Assembly: GCF_900176535.1 (NCBI RefSeq)
Contig: NZ_FWXT01000003.1
Span: forward strand, 434,001-498,000
From: Pedobacter africanus
GTDB taxonomy: Bacteria; Bacteroidota; Bacteroidia; Sphingobacteriales; Sphingobacteriaceae
DNA length: 64,000 nucleotides
Reading direction: 5' to 3'
The position numbers and the translations under genes are program-made. The notes under the pieces were generated by a model that worked only from the letters and a program-made list of their open reading frames with translations, searched no databases and was not told where the DNA came from. Positions 35,328 through 43,945 of this stretch are shown piece by piece; the stretch's first letter is position 1, and each line of letters starts with the position of its first letter.

Positions 35328-35386
35328 GCCGCTCACAGAAAGAAAAGAACATGACCACAATAAACAATTCAAATAAAGCTTAGACC

Positions 35387-36853
35387 ATGGGAAAAGTAAC
35401 TGGATTTTTAGAGTATGAAAGAACTGCTCCTGCAAAAGAAGATGTTAAAGTTCGTTTAAAACACTATAATGAATTTGTTGAAGCTTTTGAAACTGAGCAA
35501 ATTAATAAACAGGCAGCCAGATGTATGGATTGCGGGGTGCCGTTTTGCCAGTCGGGCTGCCCGCTGGGTAACGTAATCCCAGAATTTAACGAGGCTGTAT
35601 ATAAAGGAGACTGGCAACTGGCAACAACCATTTTGCTGAGTACCAATAATTTTCCTGAATTTACAGGCAGGATTTGCCCGGCCCCATGTGAGTCTGCATG
35701 TGTACTGGGGATCAACAAATCGCCTGTGTCTATTGAAGAGATTGAAAAGCACATTATTGAAACTGCTTTTGCCAAAGGTTACATCAAAGCGGAGCAGCCA
35801 TTGATCCGTACCGGTAAAAAGGTGGCTGTGATAGGCTCTGGTCCGGCCGGACTGGCAGCAGCAGCGCAGCTCAATAAAGCGGGGCACGAGGTGGTGGTTT
35901 ACGAACGTGACGATACCCCGGGAGGCTTGCTGAACTATGGCATTCCTGATTTTAAACTGCAGAAAGATGTGGTAACCAGGCGTATTGCGTTAATGGAGAA
36001 AGAAGGCATTGTTTTTAAATGCAATGCCAATGTTGGTGTAAATGTAGAACTGAATACCCTGTTAAGGGATTACCAGTCTATCATTCTGGCTGGTGGCTCT
36101 ACGATCCCGCGCGATCTTCCTGCCCAGGGCAGGGATGCCAAGGGTGTACATTTTGCAATGGACTTTTTAAAGCAGCAGAACAAACGTGTTCGTGGTTTTG
36201 CCGTTGAGGGAGAAGACATACTGGCTACCGGAAAAGATGTGATTGTGATTGGTGGCGGCGATACCGGATCTGACTGTATCGGTACTTCTAACCGCCAGGG
36301 TGCTAAATCGGTGACCCAGTTCGAGATCATGCCAATGCCGGCATCGACCAGGACTTCAAATATGCCATGGCCAACGTATCCGATGCTGCTGAAGGTGACG
36401 ACCTCACATGAAGAAGGCTGCGAACGCGGCTGGGGCGTGAATACCAAAGAATTCATTAAAGATGAGCAAGGAAACCTGAAAGCGGTAAAAGTGGTTGATG
36501 TAGAATGGGATATAGATCCTTCGGGCCGTCCGCTAAACTTCAAGGAAAAACCTGGTACCGAACGCGATCTGCCTTGCCAGCTGGTATTGCTGGCTATGGG
36601 CTTCCTCCATCCGCAAAAAGAAGGCTTGATTGAAAAATTGGGCGTTGAAACAGATAACCGTGGTAATGTTAAGGCCGAGGAAGGTAAATACCAGACCAAT
36701 ATAGCCAAGATATTTGCTGCCGGCGACATGCGCCGCGGTCAGTCACTGGTGGTTTGGGCCATTTCCGAAGGCAGGGAAGCTGCACGTAAGGTAGACCAGT
36801 ACCTGATGGGACACAGCAGTCTGCCCTCTAAGGATGGTATTCCTTACGCTTAA
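35387..36853 (+). CDS. gltD: Glutamate synthase, small subunit
   Basis: 488 aa, normal length. Transfers electrons from NAD(P)H through FAD to the large subunit. N-terminal 4Fe-4S part (CMDCGVPFCQSGCPLGN and CPAPCESACVLG), FAD-binding VIGSGPAGLAAAAQL, NAD(P)H-binding VIVIGGGDTGSDCIG, and the C-terminal FAD motif FAAGDMRRGQSLVVWAI. Start MGKVTGFLEYER is the conserved N-terminus. A 10-codon open frame (35351-35383) ends three bases before its start. Confidence 0.98.
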   Translation: MGKVTGFLEYERTAPAKEDVKVRLKHYNEFVEAFETEQINKQAARCMDCGVPFCQSGCPLGNVIPEFNEAVYKGDWQLATTILLSTNNFPEFTGRICPAPCESACVLGINKSPVSIEEIEKHIIETAFAKGYIKAEQPLIRTGKKVAVIGSGPAGLAAAAQLNKAGHEVVVYERDDTPGGLLNYGIPDFKLQKDVVTRRIALMEKEGIVFKCNANVGVNVELNTLLRDYQSIILAGGSTIPRDLPAQGRDAKGVHFAMDFLKQQNKRVRGFAVEGEDILATGKDVIVIGGGDTGSDCIGTSNRQGAKSVTQFEIMPMPASTRTSNMPWPTYPMLLKVTTSHEEGCERGWGVNTKEFIKDEQGNLKAVKVVDVEWDIDPSGRPLNFKEKPGTERDLPCQLVLLAMGFLHPQKEGLIEKLGVETDNRGNVKAEEGKYQTNIAKIFAAGDMRRGQSLVVWAISEGREAARKVDQYLMGHSSLPSKDGIPYA

Positions 36854-36880
36854 AAAACCTGTGTGAGGTGTGTTGTATAT

Positions 36881-36911
36881 AAAAGCGCATTGGTTCTTCC
36901 AATGCGCTTTT
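36881..36911. terminator. Bidirectional terminator between gltD and trmH-type gene
   Basis: AAAAGCGCATTGG and CCAATGCGCTTTT form a perfect 13-bp stem around TTCTT, followed by more T. Lies between converging genes. Confidence 0.9.
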
Positions 36912-36912
36912 T

Positions 36913-37443
36913 TTATAGCCTTAGTTTGGCAAAGAAATCCCAAAGTACAATACCTGCAGAAATCACAATATTGAAAGAGTGTTTGGTGCCGAATTGCGGT
37001 ATTTCTACGCATTCGTCAATTTGTGCCATGACCTCATCGGCAACCCCGTTTACCTCGTTGCCAAAAATCAATGCATATTTTTTTGTACGGGAAGGCTTAT
37101 AGGTATTTAACATGATGCTCCCTGCAGCCTGTTCAATGGCGATGATCTGGTAACCATCCGCCCGCAAAGCCGTTATAGCTTCAGTTGTGCTTTCAAAATG
37201 TACCCATTCTACGGATTGGGTGGCGCCCAGGGCTGTTTTTTCTATTTCGCGATGCGGTGGCTGTGCGGTAATACCACAGAGGTATAGCTTTTCGATGGCA
37301 AAACCATCAGCAGTTCTGAAAACCGAGCCTACATTGTGCATACTGCGTACATTATCCAGTACCACTACAACAGGCAGTTTTTCCTGTGCTTTGAATGCTT
37401 CGATATCAACACGGTTCAGCTCATCTAATTTTAACTTTTGCAT
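36913..37443 (-). CDS. RNA methyltransferase, TrmH/SpoU family
   Basis: 176 aa SPOUT-fold enzyme that methylates a ribose 2'-OH in tRNA or rRNA with SAM. Motif 1 VLDNVRSMHNVGSVFRTADGF, motif 2 IFGNEVNGV, motif 3 IPQFGTKHSFNIVISAGIVLWDF. The family norm for motif 3 is SLNVSxA; the Phe-Asn-Ile variant here is mild. It lacks an N-terminal RNA-binding extension, so the exact target is open. Follows galK by 15 bases on the same strand, without an obvious functional link. Confidence 0.92.
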   Translation of the reverse strand: MQKLKLDELNRVDIEAFKAQEKLPVVVVLDNVRSMHNVGSVFRTADGFAIEKLYLCGITAQPPHREIEKTALGATQSVEWVHFESTTEAITALRADGYQIIAIEQAAGSIMLNTYKPSRTKKYALIFGNEVNGVADEVMAQIDECVEIPQFGTKHSFNIVISAGIVLWDFFAKLRL

Positions 37444-37458
37444 GGGGCAAAAGTAAAA

Positions 37459-38610
37459 TTAAATTGCGGAAGCACCATTGCCAATTTCACTGATGTAAAT
37501 GGCAGCCGGATAACCCACGCGCGCCACATAGAAATCGGTTAGTTTTTTGGCAAAATCTTCTTCCTGTCCCTTTTTAAGCAAGGCGATAGCACAACCGCCA
37601 AAACCGGCACCTGTCATACGTGCACCGATGACAGGTTCATAACCGGCACAGAATTCCACTACGGCATCCAACTCCGGGCCGGTTACTTCGTAAAGGTCTT
37701 TTAAAGACTGATGGGAGGCGTACATCAGGCGTCCAAATTCTGTGAGGTTACCTTCGTTCAGGGCCTTGGCGGCTAAATTCACCCGGTCGTTCTCCCGGAT
37801 CACATGTGTTGCCCTTTTCAGAACTGTAGGATCGGTAATGAGGTGACTGTGCAGGGCAAACTTCTCGGCATTCAGCTCACATAAATTGTGCAGGGTAATT
37901 TCCTGGTTCAGCTGCTTCAGGGCAGTCTGGCATTCCGCAACCCGCTCATTGTATTTAGATTCCGCAAGTTTACGCGGTTTATTGGTATTAATGATGGCAA
38001 GCGAATAACCGCCCAGGTTGCAATCTACCAGCTTGTATTTTAAGGTATTACAGTTCAAAACAATGGCCTTATCGGTTTCCCCAAAAGCCACGGCAAACTG
38101 GTCCATAATGCCGCAGTTTACGCCTATAAATTCGTTCTCTACTTTTTGGGCAAGTAAAGGGATCTCTATTTTGTCGTAACCCAGGTTAAAGTAATCGTTT
38201 AAGGCATAAGCCATGGCTACCTCAATGGAAGCCGATGAAGACAGGCCGGATCCGATTGGAATGTTGCCAAAAAACAGCAGGTCCAGCCCGACAGGTAATT
38301 TATGCTTTTTTAAGATTTCATGGAATACACCCAAAGGGTAGTTGTACCATTCAGGGCCGGTTTTGGTATAGGCAGATTGAAGTTCAAACTCCTGTTCTTC
38401 AGGAAAGTTCAGGCTTTTGAACCTGATCACATTGTCATTGTTCGGCGCAATGCTTAACCAGGTACCGAGTGTAACGGCACAAGGCATGACCAGGCCGCCG
38501 TTGTAATCAATATGTTCTCCGATAAGGTTTACACGTCCGGGAGTGAAGTAATTTTTTGCAGGTTCGTGTCCATATTTTTCTAAGAATTTACTGATCAGTT
38601 CGGTTTTCAT
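37459..38610 (-). CDS. galK: Galactokinase
   Basis: 383 aa, normal length. Phosphorylates galactose at C1 with ATP, the entry to the Leloir pathway. GHMP-kinase motifs: substrate motif PGRVNLIGEHIDYNGG near the start, ATP loop IPIGSGLSSSASIEVA, and C-terminal GARMTGAGFGGCAIAL. The catalytic Asp lies in NCGIMDQFAVAFG. Divergent from galM, so galactose genes share one control region (38611-38835). Confidence 0.97.
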   Translation of the reverse strand: MKTELISKFLEKYGHEPAKNYFTPGRVNLIGEHIDYNGGLVMPCAVTLGTWLSIAPNNDNVIRFKSLNFPEEQEFELQSAYTKTGPEWYNYPLGVFHEILKKHKLPVGLDLLFFGNIPIGSGLSSSASIEVAMAYALNDYFNLGYDKIEIPLLAQKVENEFIGVNCGIMDQFAVAFGETDKAIVLNCNTLKYKLVDCNLGGYSLAIINTNKPRKLAESKYNERVAECQTALKQLNQEITLHNLCELNAEKFALHSHLITDPTVLKRATHVIRENDRVNLAAKALNEGNLTEFGRLMYASHQSLKDLYEVTGPELDAVVEFCAGYEPVIGARMTGAGFGGCAIALLKKGQEEDFAKKLTDFYVARVGYPAAIYISEIGNGASAI

Positions 38611-38835
38611 TACAAGGTTTAAATTATATTTTAAATTAAGTTTCGGTTTTAAATAAAGTATTAATAGTATTGTTTTAAATAACAGATGATTCGAATATAC
38701 AATTTATGGATCATCATAAGTAATTCAGCTGTAAAAAAGCACCGGATTATTATGCCTGAGGGGATTTTTATTGTAAATAACCGGTAATGGTACGGCACTT
38801 TAGGAAGATAAACACAAAGAGGAAAATAAGCACAA

Positions 38836-39873
38836 ATGAAAACAAAGCTGATCAGGACAGGTAAAATTATTGATGGAAAAGAAGTCCTGGGAATAGAACT
38901 GACCAATACCAAAGGTACTTATGTGAAAGTATACAATTATGGAGCGATCCTGAATAAGTTCGTAGTGACCAATAAACACGGCGAAAAGCAGGATATTGTT
39001 TTAGGATTCGACGACATAGACCAATATATAAGTGAGGCCTATTTAAACGATTACCCTTATTTCGGTGCAGTAATCGGGCGTTATGCCAACCGGATTAAAA
39101 ACGGGCGGTTTACCATTGATGGCGTAACCCACCAGCTTTCGCAGGCCAAAGGGGGCGATTGTTTGCATGGGGGAGATATAGGCTTTGACAGAAGGGTATG
39201 GGAGGTGTTGTCTACGATCGATCCAAGCGTTACACTTCAGTATGTGAGCCCGGATGGTGAGGAAAATTTTCCGGGGAACCTAACCGTACAGCTTACTTTT
39301 AAACTTACAGATGAAGATGAACTGATCCTGGATTTTAAAGCCACTACCGATGCGCCAACAGCGGTTAACCTGACACACCACAGTTATTTTAATTTGTCAC
39401 CGGATTTAGGTTCCATTGCCAACCATATCCACAGAATGCCGGCCAGTAACTACCTGGAGCAGGATGACAACTATGTGGTTACCGGAAAATTGCTTCCGGT
39501 AGAAGGGACAATACATGACTTTTTAGGAGACAAACCCATCGGGCGCGACTGGGATCCCGCAGAAGGTTATGACCAGACCTATGTATTGGATAAAAATTAT
39601 GGCGAATTTACATTGGCTTCCGAGACTGCAGAGGAGCAGAGCGGCTTAAAGCTATCGGTTTACACTACAGAGCCTGTAGCTCATTTCTATACGGCAAAAT
39701 ATTTAAATGTAAAGCATGGTAAACAGGGAAAGGATTATCATCCTTTTGAAGCATTTTGTGTGGAAACACAGCACCAACCTAATGCGGTAAATATACCAGC
39801 TTTTCCATCTACAATTTTAAGGCCTGGTGAAACCTACAAACAAACTACAATTTATAAAATAGAACATACCTGA
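38836..39873 (+). CDS. galM: Aldose 1-epimerase (mutarotase)
   Basis: 345 aa. Interconverts alpha and beta forms of galactose or glucose, feeding GalK. Family motifs: FFGAVIGRYANRIKNGRF-like start region (YFGAVIGRYANR), catalytic His in NLTHHSYFNL, and catalytic Glu in FCVETQHQPNA. No signal peptide, so cytoplasmic. The stop overlaps the start of the FrnE-like gene (TGATG). Confidence 0.96.
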   Translation: MKTKLIRTGKIIDGKEVLGIELTNTKGTYVKVYNYGAILNKFVVTNKHGEKQDIVLGFDDIDQYISEAYLNDYPYFGAVIGRYANRIKNGRFTIDGVTHQLSQAKGGDCLHGGDIGFDRRVWEVLSTIDPSVTLQYVSPDGEENFPGNLTVQLTFKLTDEDELILDFKATTDAPTAVNLTHHSYFNLSPDLGSIANHIHRMPASNYLEQDDNYVVTGKLLPVEGTIHDFLGDKPIGRDWDPAEGYDQTYVLDKNYGEFTLASETAEEQSGLKLSVYTTEPVAHFYTAKYLNVKHGKQGKDYHPFEAFCVETQHQPNAVNIPAFPSTILRPGETYKQTTIYKIEHT

Positions 39874-40517
39874 TGAAGATAGATATCTGGTCGGACGTAC
39901 GCTGTCCGTTTTGCTATATAGGCAAAAGAAAGCTTGAAAAAGCTTTGGCACAGTTTGAGCATAAAGACAGTGTAGTGATAGAATGGCATAGTTTTGAACT
40001 GGACCCTCATGCGGAAACGCTGATTGGTGTAGACGCCTATGATTACCTGGCTGAACGTTATGACAGGGGCAGGGAATGGTCTGTTGAAACCCACAACAGG
40101 GTTGCCGAGTCGGCAGCTCAGGTGGGCTTAACTTTCAATTTTGACAAGGCAATTATGGCCAATTCTTTTGATGCACACCGGCTGATCCAAATGGCAAAAG
40201 GCATCGGTGCGGACGGGGAGGCGGAAGAATTGCTTTTTAAGGCACATTTTACAGACGGGCTGAATATAGCCGACCATGCAGTGCTTATTGAAATTGGAAA
40301 ACAATGTGGCTTAGGCGGCCTGGAAGTAGAAATGATGCTCAAGGGCAAGGATTTTACTGAGGAGGTGCGACATGATGAGGATATTGCCCAGCAGATTAGG
40401 GTTAAAGGGGTTCCTTTCTTTGTGCTTGAAGGAAAACTGGGGATATCCGGAGCACAGGAACCAGAGGTATTTCTGGATGCCATGAACAAAATTGAACGTG
40501 GAGAGGACCTTCAATAA
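39873..40517 (+). CDS. DsbA-family oxidoreductase, FrnE-like
   Basis: 214 aa thioredoxin-fold protein of the cytoplasmic FrnE/YwbO group. Redox motif RCPFCYIGKRKLEKAL (CxxC at residues 10-13 or so), helical insert (YDRGREWSVETHNRVAESAAQVGL), and cis-Pro VKGVPFFVLEGK. FrnE members act as disulfide isomerases under oxidative stress in Deinococcus; the substrate here is unknown. Shares one base with the galM stop, so translation is coupled though the functions seem unrelated. Confidence 0.9.
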   Translation: MKIDIWSDVRCPFCYIGKRKLEKALAQFEHKDSVVIEWHSFELDPHAETLIGVDAYDYLAERYDRGREWSVETHNRVAESAAQVGLTFNFDKAIMANSFDAHRLIQMAKGIGADGEAEELLFKAHFTDGLNIADHAVLIEIGKQCGLGGLEVEMMLKGKDFTEEVRHDEDIAQQIRVKGVPFFVLEGKLGISGAQEPEVFLDAMNKIERGEDLQ

Positions 40518-40683
40518 CAGCGTACAGCTGGTCCTTTATTGTATGATATCTGAATCAATCGTAGCCAGGCCGGGTACAGTGGTAGTTTAGACGCCAATTG
40601 GTCGTCATTTTCCGGGCAACTCCCCGCTGACAACGAAACAATTCCCTGGAGGATAATCTTAAACAGACTTTTAATAAATAGTA

Positions 40684-41145
40684 ATGGGTATAATTATAAG
40701 AGTGGCGAGGCCAGAAGATCTGGACGTTTTGTTGGAATTTGAACAGGGGGTTGTGTCGGCAGAGCGGCCGTTTAACCCTACCCTTATTGATGGTAAGATT
40801 CAATATTATGATTTGAATTATTTGATGTCTACGGAGCAGGCAGTGGTTGCAGTAGCTGAAGAAGAAGGTATAGCAATTGCCAGCGGATATGCCCTCATTA
40901 AAAAAGCGGAGAAGCCCTATTTTAATTTTGACACCTATGCGTACCTCGGTTTTATGTATGTTAAACCGGAATACAGGGGTAGAGGCGTTAATAAACTGAT
41001 ATTGGATTTTTTGATGGATTGGTCAAAAGAAAAAGGTATCTCAGAAATCAGGCTGGATGTGTATGACAAGAATGAATCTGCTATAGCAGCCTATGAAAAG
41101 GCAGGCTTTGAACCTCTATTACTTACCATGAGGTTGAGGTCTTAA
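40684..41145 (+). CDS. GNAT-family N-acetyltransferase
   Basis: 153 aa, single GNAT domain. Motif A with the acetyl-CoA loop: YVKPEYRGRGVNKLILDFLMDWSKEKG, then motif B IRLDVYDKNESAIAAYEKAGFEP. Start MGIIIRVARPEDLDVLLEFEQG is the usual N-terminus. Substrate unknown. Stands alone, about 170 bases after the FrnE-like gene. Confidence 0.9.
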   Translation: MGIIIRVARPEDLDVLLEFEQGVVSAERPFNPTLIDGKIQYYDLNYLMSTEQAVVAVAEEEGIAIASGYALIKKAEKPYFNFDTYAYLGFMYVKPEYRGRGVNKLILDFLMDWSKEKGISEIRLDVYDKNESAIAAYEKAGFEPLLLTMRLRS

Positions 41146-41488
41146 ACCCCTATAAAAAAAGAAAGAGGCGTCTCATCCAAGCACTCCTCTATTCTAACCA
41201 AATATAAACCTGTATGAACGGGTTTTCTCTTTAATTCTGCCAGTGTTAGCCTGGACAGAAATTGTTGTCATTTTTAACACTACAAATGTACATACTTTTT
41301 TGATATAGTGTATATAGTACACTATTAAAATTTCATTTTTATGACTTTAATTTTATAATTGTCGCAAATAACCCTCTTTTTTGACGCTTTTAAAGCCTTT
41401 TTTGAAAAATAATTCCCTTATTTTTATTTTAAAATAAGCTTAAAATTATACTCAATCCATACACTTTAATCTTTAAAAACACCAAATC
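41146..41488. other. Intergenic region with a GTGTA-N5-TACAC dyad
   Basis: 343 bases, no gene. A perfect dyad ATAGTGTA (41305-41312), TATAG, TACACTAT (41318-41325) lies 163 bases before the DinB-type gene. A weak hairpin AGAGG/CCTCT (near 41164-41192) may end the acetyltransferase transcript. Otherwise AT-rich. Confidence 0.55.
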
Positions 41489-41998
41489 ATGAGCAGAAAT
41501 GAACTTATAAAAGCAGTAGAAAATGCGATATCAGGCTTTCAGGAGCAGCTTTCTTTAATCGATACAAATCAACTCAATACCATACCCTATGAAGGAAGCT
41601 GGACAGCCGGGCAGCTGGGACAACACATGCGTATGGCCAATTCAGGTTTTGTGGAAGTAATTAACGGACCGGTTAAAGATACCGAACGGGCAGCGGATGC
41701 CCAGGTAGCAGGTATCAGGGAAACTTTCCTGAATTTCGGCTTAAAAATGGATGCCCCCGATTTTGTAGTGCCCGAATTGAGGGAATATAAGAAAGATAGT
41801 CTGGTGAACGGCCTGGAGAAAGTAAAACAGGATGTGGTCAGGGCGATTGAGGAACTTGATCTGGATAAAACCTGTGTTGCGTTTGAATTGCCGGTTTACG
41901 GATACCTGACGCGGCTTGAGGCCATTACTTTTATCATTTATCACACCCAAAGGCATGCACAGCAGCTTAGCCGCATTCGGGAAAGCCTGCAAGCCTGA
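41489..41998 (+). CDS. DinB-family (four-helix bundle) protein
   Basis: 169 aa. DinB/YfiT fold: four helices with a three-His metal site; the His of GQLGQHMRMANSGFVEV and the pair in YHTQRHAQQLSRI are visible. Members include thiol transferases (bacillithiol-type) and proteins of unknown role. Expressed alone. Confidence 0.88.
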   Translation: MSRNELIKAVENAISGFQEQLSLIDTNQLNTIPYEGSWTAGQLGQHMRMANSGFVEVINGPVKDTERAADAQVAGIRETFLNFGLKMDAPDFVVPELREYKKDSLVNGLEKVKQDVVRAIEELDLDKTCVAFELPVYGYLTRLEAITFIIYHTQRHAQQLSRIRESLQA

Positions 41999-42069
41999 TC
42001 TGCAGCTCGGGTAAATATCGTCTTAATGTAAAATAACTATCCTGCAGGCGGTATGCGGAGCTTTTGCTT

Positions 42070-42077
42070 TAAATTTG
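42070..42077 (+). promoter_or_regulatory. -7 promoter element of DUF4833 gene
   Basis: TAAATTTG, with the start of transcription expected near 42083. This rules out the ATG at 42079. The ATG at 42097 has an AAGGA ribosome site five bases before it. Confidence 0.65.
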
Positions 42078-42096
42078 AATGCTCAAAAGGACATCC

Positions 42097-42678
42097 ATGA
42101 AAACAACTTCGATAACGATTCGCGCACACTTCTCATCTTGGTTGCTGATGGCCTTGTTTGTATGCCAGGGGGCTTTTGCACAAACTGCCGATAATAGTGA
42201 CCCTTCACCTTTAAAGTTTCCGGTTCCCCAGGGGATCAGTAACCAGTTGTTCTATTTACAGAGAGATCCCAATACCAATACCATCATTTGTGAGCTGAAC
42301 GTAGATGGAAATGGGGAACTGAATAAGAAAGAGCCTATAAAGGTATATTGGCTGCGTTATGCAGAAAAAGGAGAGAAGGAGGGCTTGAGTTATATCCAAA
42401 AGAAGTTTGCTTATGGCATTCAGACCAGGGATATAGGGAATGATCAGTACGAGCTTAAATTCGTATCCTACAAAAAGTTTCCGATGTACCTGATGAGATC
42501 AGCAGAAGACAAAAAATACCATGTATATGTTACGGCCAATAAAAAGAAGATCCAGCTGGAACGTATCTTTCTTCGGATAGAAGGTGGGTCTTTCTGGCTG
42601 CCCAATGTAAAATATGTGGAGTTGAAAGGGCTCAATACGGCTAACAAGGCACAAACTGTGGAAAGAATAAAAGTTTAA
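42097..42678 (+). CDS. Exported DUF4833 protein
   Basis: 193 aa from ATG 42097, chosen because of its ribosome site and the promoter position. Signal peptide (SSWLLMALFVCQGAFAQ), then the DUF4833 domain: LFYLQRDPNTNTIICELN, PIKVYWLRYAEKGEKEGLSYIQKKFAYGI, KKFPMYLMRSAEDKKYHVYV, and a C-terminal LPNVKYVELKG. A family of unknown function in Bacteroidota, periplasmic by its signal. Next gene follows after 36 bases. Confidence 0.85.
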   Translation: MKTTSITIRAHFSSWLLMALFVCQGAFAQTADNSDPSPLKFPVPQGISNQLFYLQRDPNTNTIICELNVDGNGELNKKEPIKVYWLRYAEKGEKEGLSYIQKKFAYGIQTRDIGNDQYELKFVSYKKFPMYLMRSAEDKKYHVYVTANKKKIQLERIFLRIEGGSFWLPNVKYVELKGLNTANKAQTVERIKV

Positions 42679-42714
42679 TTTTTGTTATCTTTATTAAACT
42701 AATTATTTAAAGTC

Positions 42715-42912
42715 ATGGAAAAAGAAGCCATTATATCACTTTTAGAGATCATTGACCAGCAGGTAAGTTCTTCTATACTGGGCGGAATGGAAGAAACTTA
42801 CGAGGAACTGGAGAGATTAGGATACATCAGGATAAACAGGGACAGCGTTCAGCATTCTGCATCCATTACCGCAGAAGGTTTAAACTACCTGGATCATGTA
42901 AGGAGGGAATAA
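42715..42912 (+). CDS. Small winged-helix-like protein
   Basis: 65 aa. The pattern YEELERLGYIRINRDSVQHSASITAEGLNYLDHVR resembles a winged helix cut to its end, as in YjcQ-type or MarR-like fragments, but the protein is too short to be sure. Same direction as the DUF4833 gene. Confidence 0.65.
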   Translation: MEKEAIISLLEIIDQQVSSSILGGMEETYEELERLGYIRINRDSVQHSASITAEGLNYLDHVRRE

Positions 42913-42922
42913 AATAATCTCC

Positions 42923-43861
42923 CTAAAACAATTTACCGAGGGACATCCAGATGATGCGGATGCTGGATATGATGACGATTACGGCAACCCCGATAAACAT
43001 CTTTTTAATGGGAAGTTTACCTACCAGTTTGGCTGCTATTGGTGCCGCTATTACCCCACCAACGATCAGGCCGATAATGGATTGCCAGTGACTTACACCC
43101 AATATAAAAAAGAAGGTGATGGCGCTTGCCATGGTCACAAAAAACTCCGTTAAACTTACTGAGCCAATAACATATTTAGGCGTTCGTCCTTTAGATATAA
43201 GTGTGGATGTTACCAGCGGCCCCCATCCGCCGCCGCCAAAAGAATCCAGAAAACCTCCGGCACCGGCCAGCCAGCCGGCACGTTTAACCTTTTGGGGTTT
43301 TGGTTTTTCTTTAAATGCATTGCTTAGTATGCGGATTCCCAGCAAAAGCGTGTATATGGATATCACCGGCCTGATCCATTGCGAAAAGGCATCTCCGGCA
43401 TAGCCCAGTAAAATTGCCCCTGCAATTGCCCCCAGTACACCGGGGATAAGCAATGTTTTGAACAACTTCTTATTGACATTCCCGAAACGATAATGGCTGA
43501 AGCCAGAGGCGCCACTGGAAAACATTTCGGCAGTATGTATACTGCCCGATATCACTGCGGGGTTTAATCCGCCGGATAACAACAAGGTAGTAGATACTAC
43601 ACCATAGCCCATGCCCAGCGCCCCGTCTACCAGTTGCGCCAGAAAACCTACCGCCAGCATCCAGAAGAATTTCTGATCCATCTGTCCATAGAGATCCCTG
43701 CCTAAAGCAACAAGGGTTTCATAAGTTAGATAGGAATATAGGGCATAACCTACAAAAAGGACAGTAAGGATAAGCAGACATAAATAAGCTACTGTCCTCC
43801 ATTTTTTTTCCTGCGATTTACGTTGGATACTGACTTTAATTTCGTTTTCCTGGATACTCAT
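42923..43861 (-). CDS. TauE/SafE-family permease
   Basis: 312 aa with about eight membrane helices. Two repeats characteristic of TauE/SafE: GALGMGYGVVSTTLLLSGGLNPAVISGSIHTAEMFSSGASGFSHY and GGFLDSFGGGGWGPLVTSTLISKGRTPKYVIGSVSLTEFFVT. Known members move sulfite, sulfoacetate or related anions. Lies after the TonB-dependent receptor on the same strand, with a hairpin (43890-43919) between. The leader before that receptor ends in three Cys codons, which also points to sulfur. Confidence 0.92.
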   Translation of the reverse strand: MSIQENEIKVSIQRKSQEKKWRTVAYLCLLILTVLFVGYALYSYLTYETLVALGRDLYGQMDQKFFWMLAVGFLAQLVDGALGMGYGVVSTTLLLSGGLNPAVISGSIHTAEMFSSGASGFSHYRFGNVNKKLFKTLLIPGVLGAIAGAILLGYAGDAFSQWIRPVISIYTLLLGIRILSNAFKEKPKPQKVKRAGWLAGAGGFLDSFGGGGWGPLVTSTLISKGRTPKYVIGSVSLTEFFVTMASAITFFFILGVSHWQSIIGLIVGGVIAAPIAAKLVGKLPIKKMFIGVAVIVIISSIRIIWMSLGKLF

Positions 43862-43889
43862 TGGTTCTGGTAAGTTTTGTTCATCTAAA

Positions 43890-43919
43890 ATCCGATAGCC
43901 CTTTGCGGAGCTATCGGAT
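43890..43919 (-). terminator. Hairpin between TonB receptor and TauE genes
   Basis: ATCCGATAGC and GCTATCGGAT pair perfectly (10 bp, 10-base loop). On the minus strand it is followed by TTTT, so it may end part of the transcripts after the receptor gene and set a lower level for the permease. Confidence 0.65.
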
Positions 43920-43945
43920 ATACTTTTGTTATTTTTCAGACTGCC

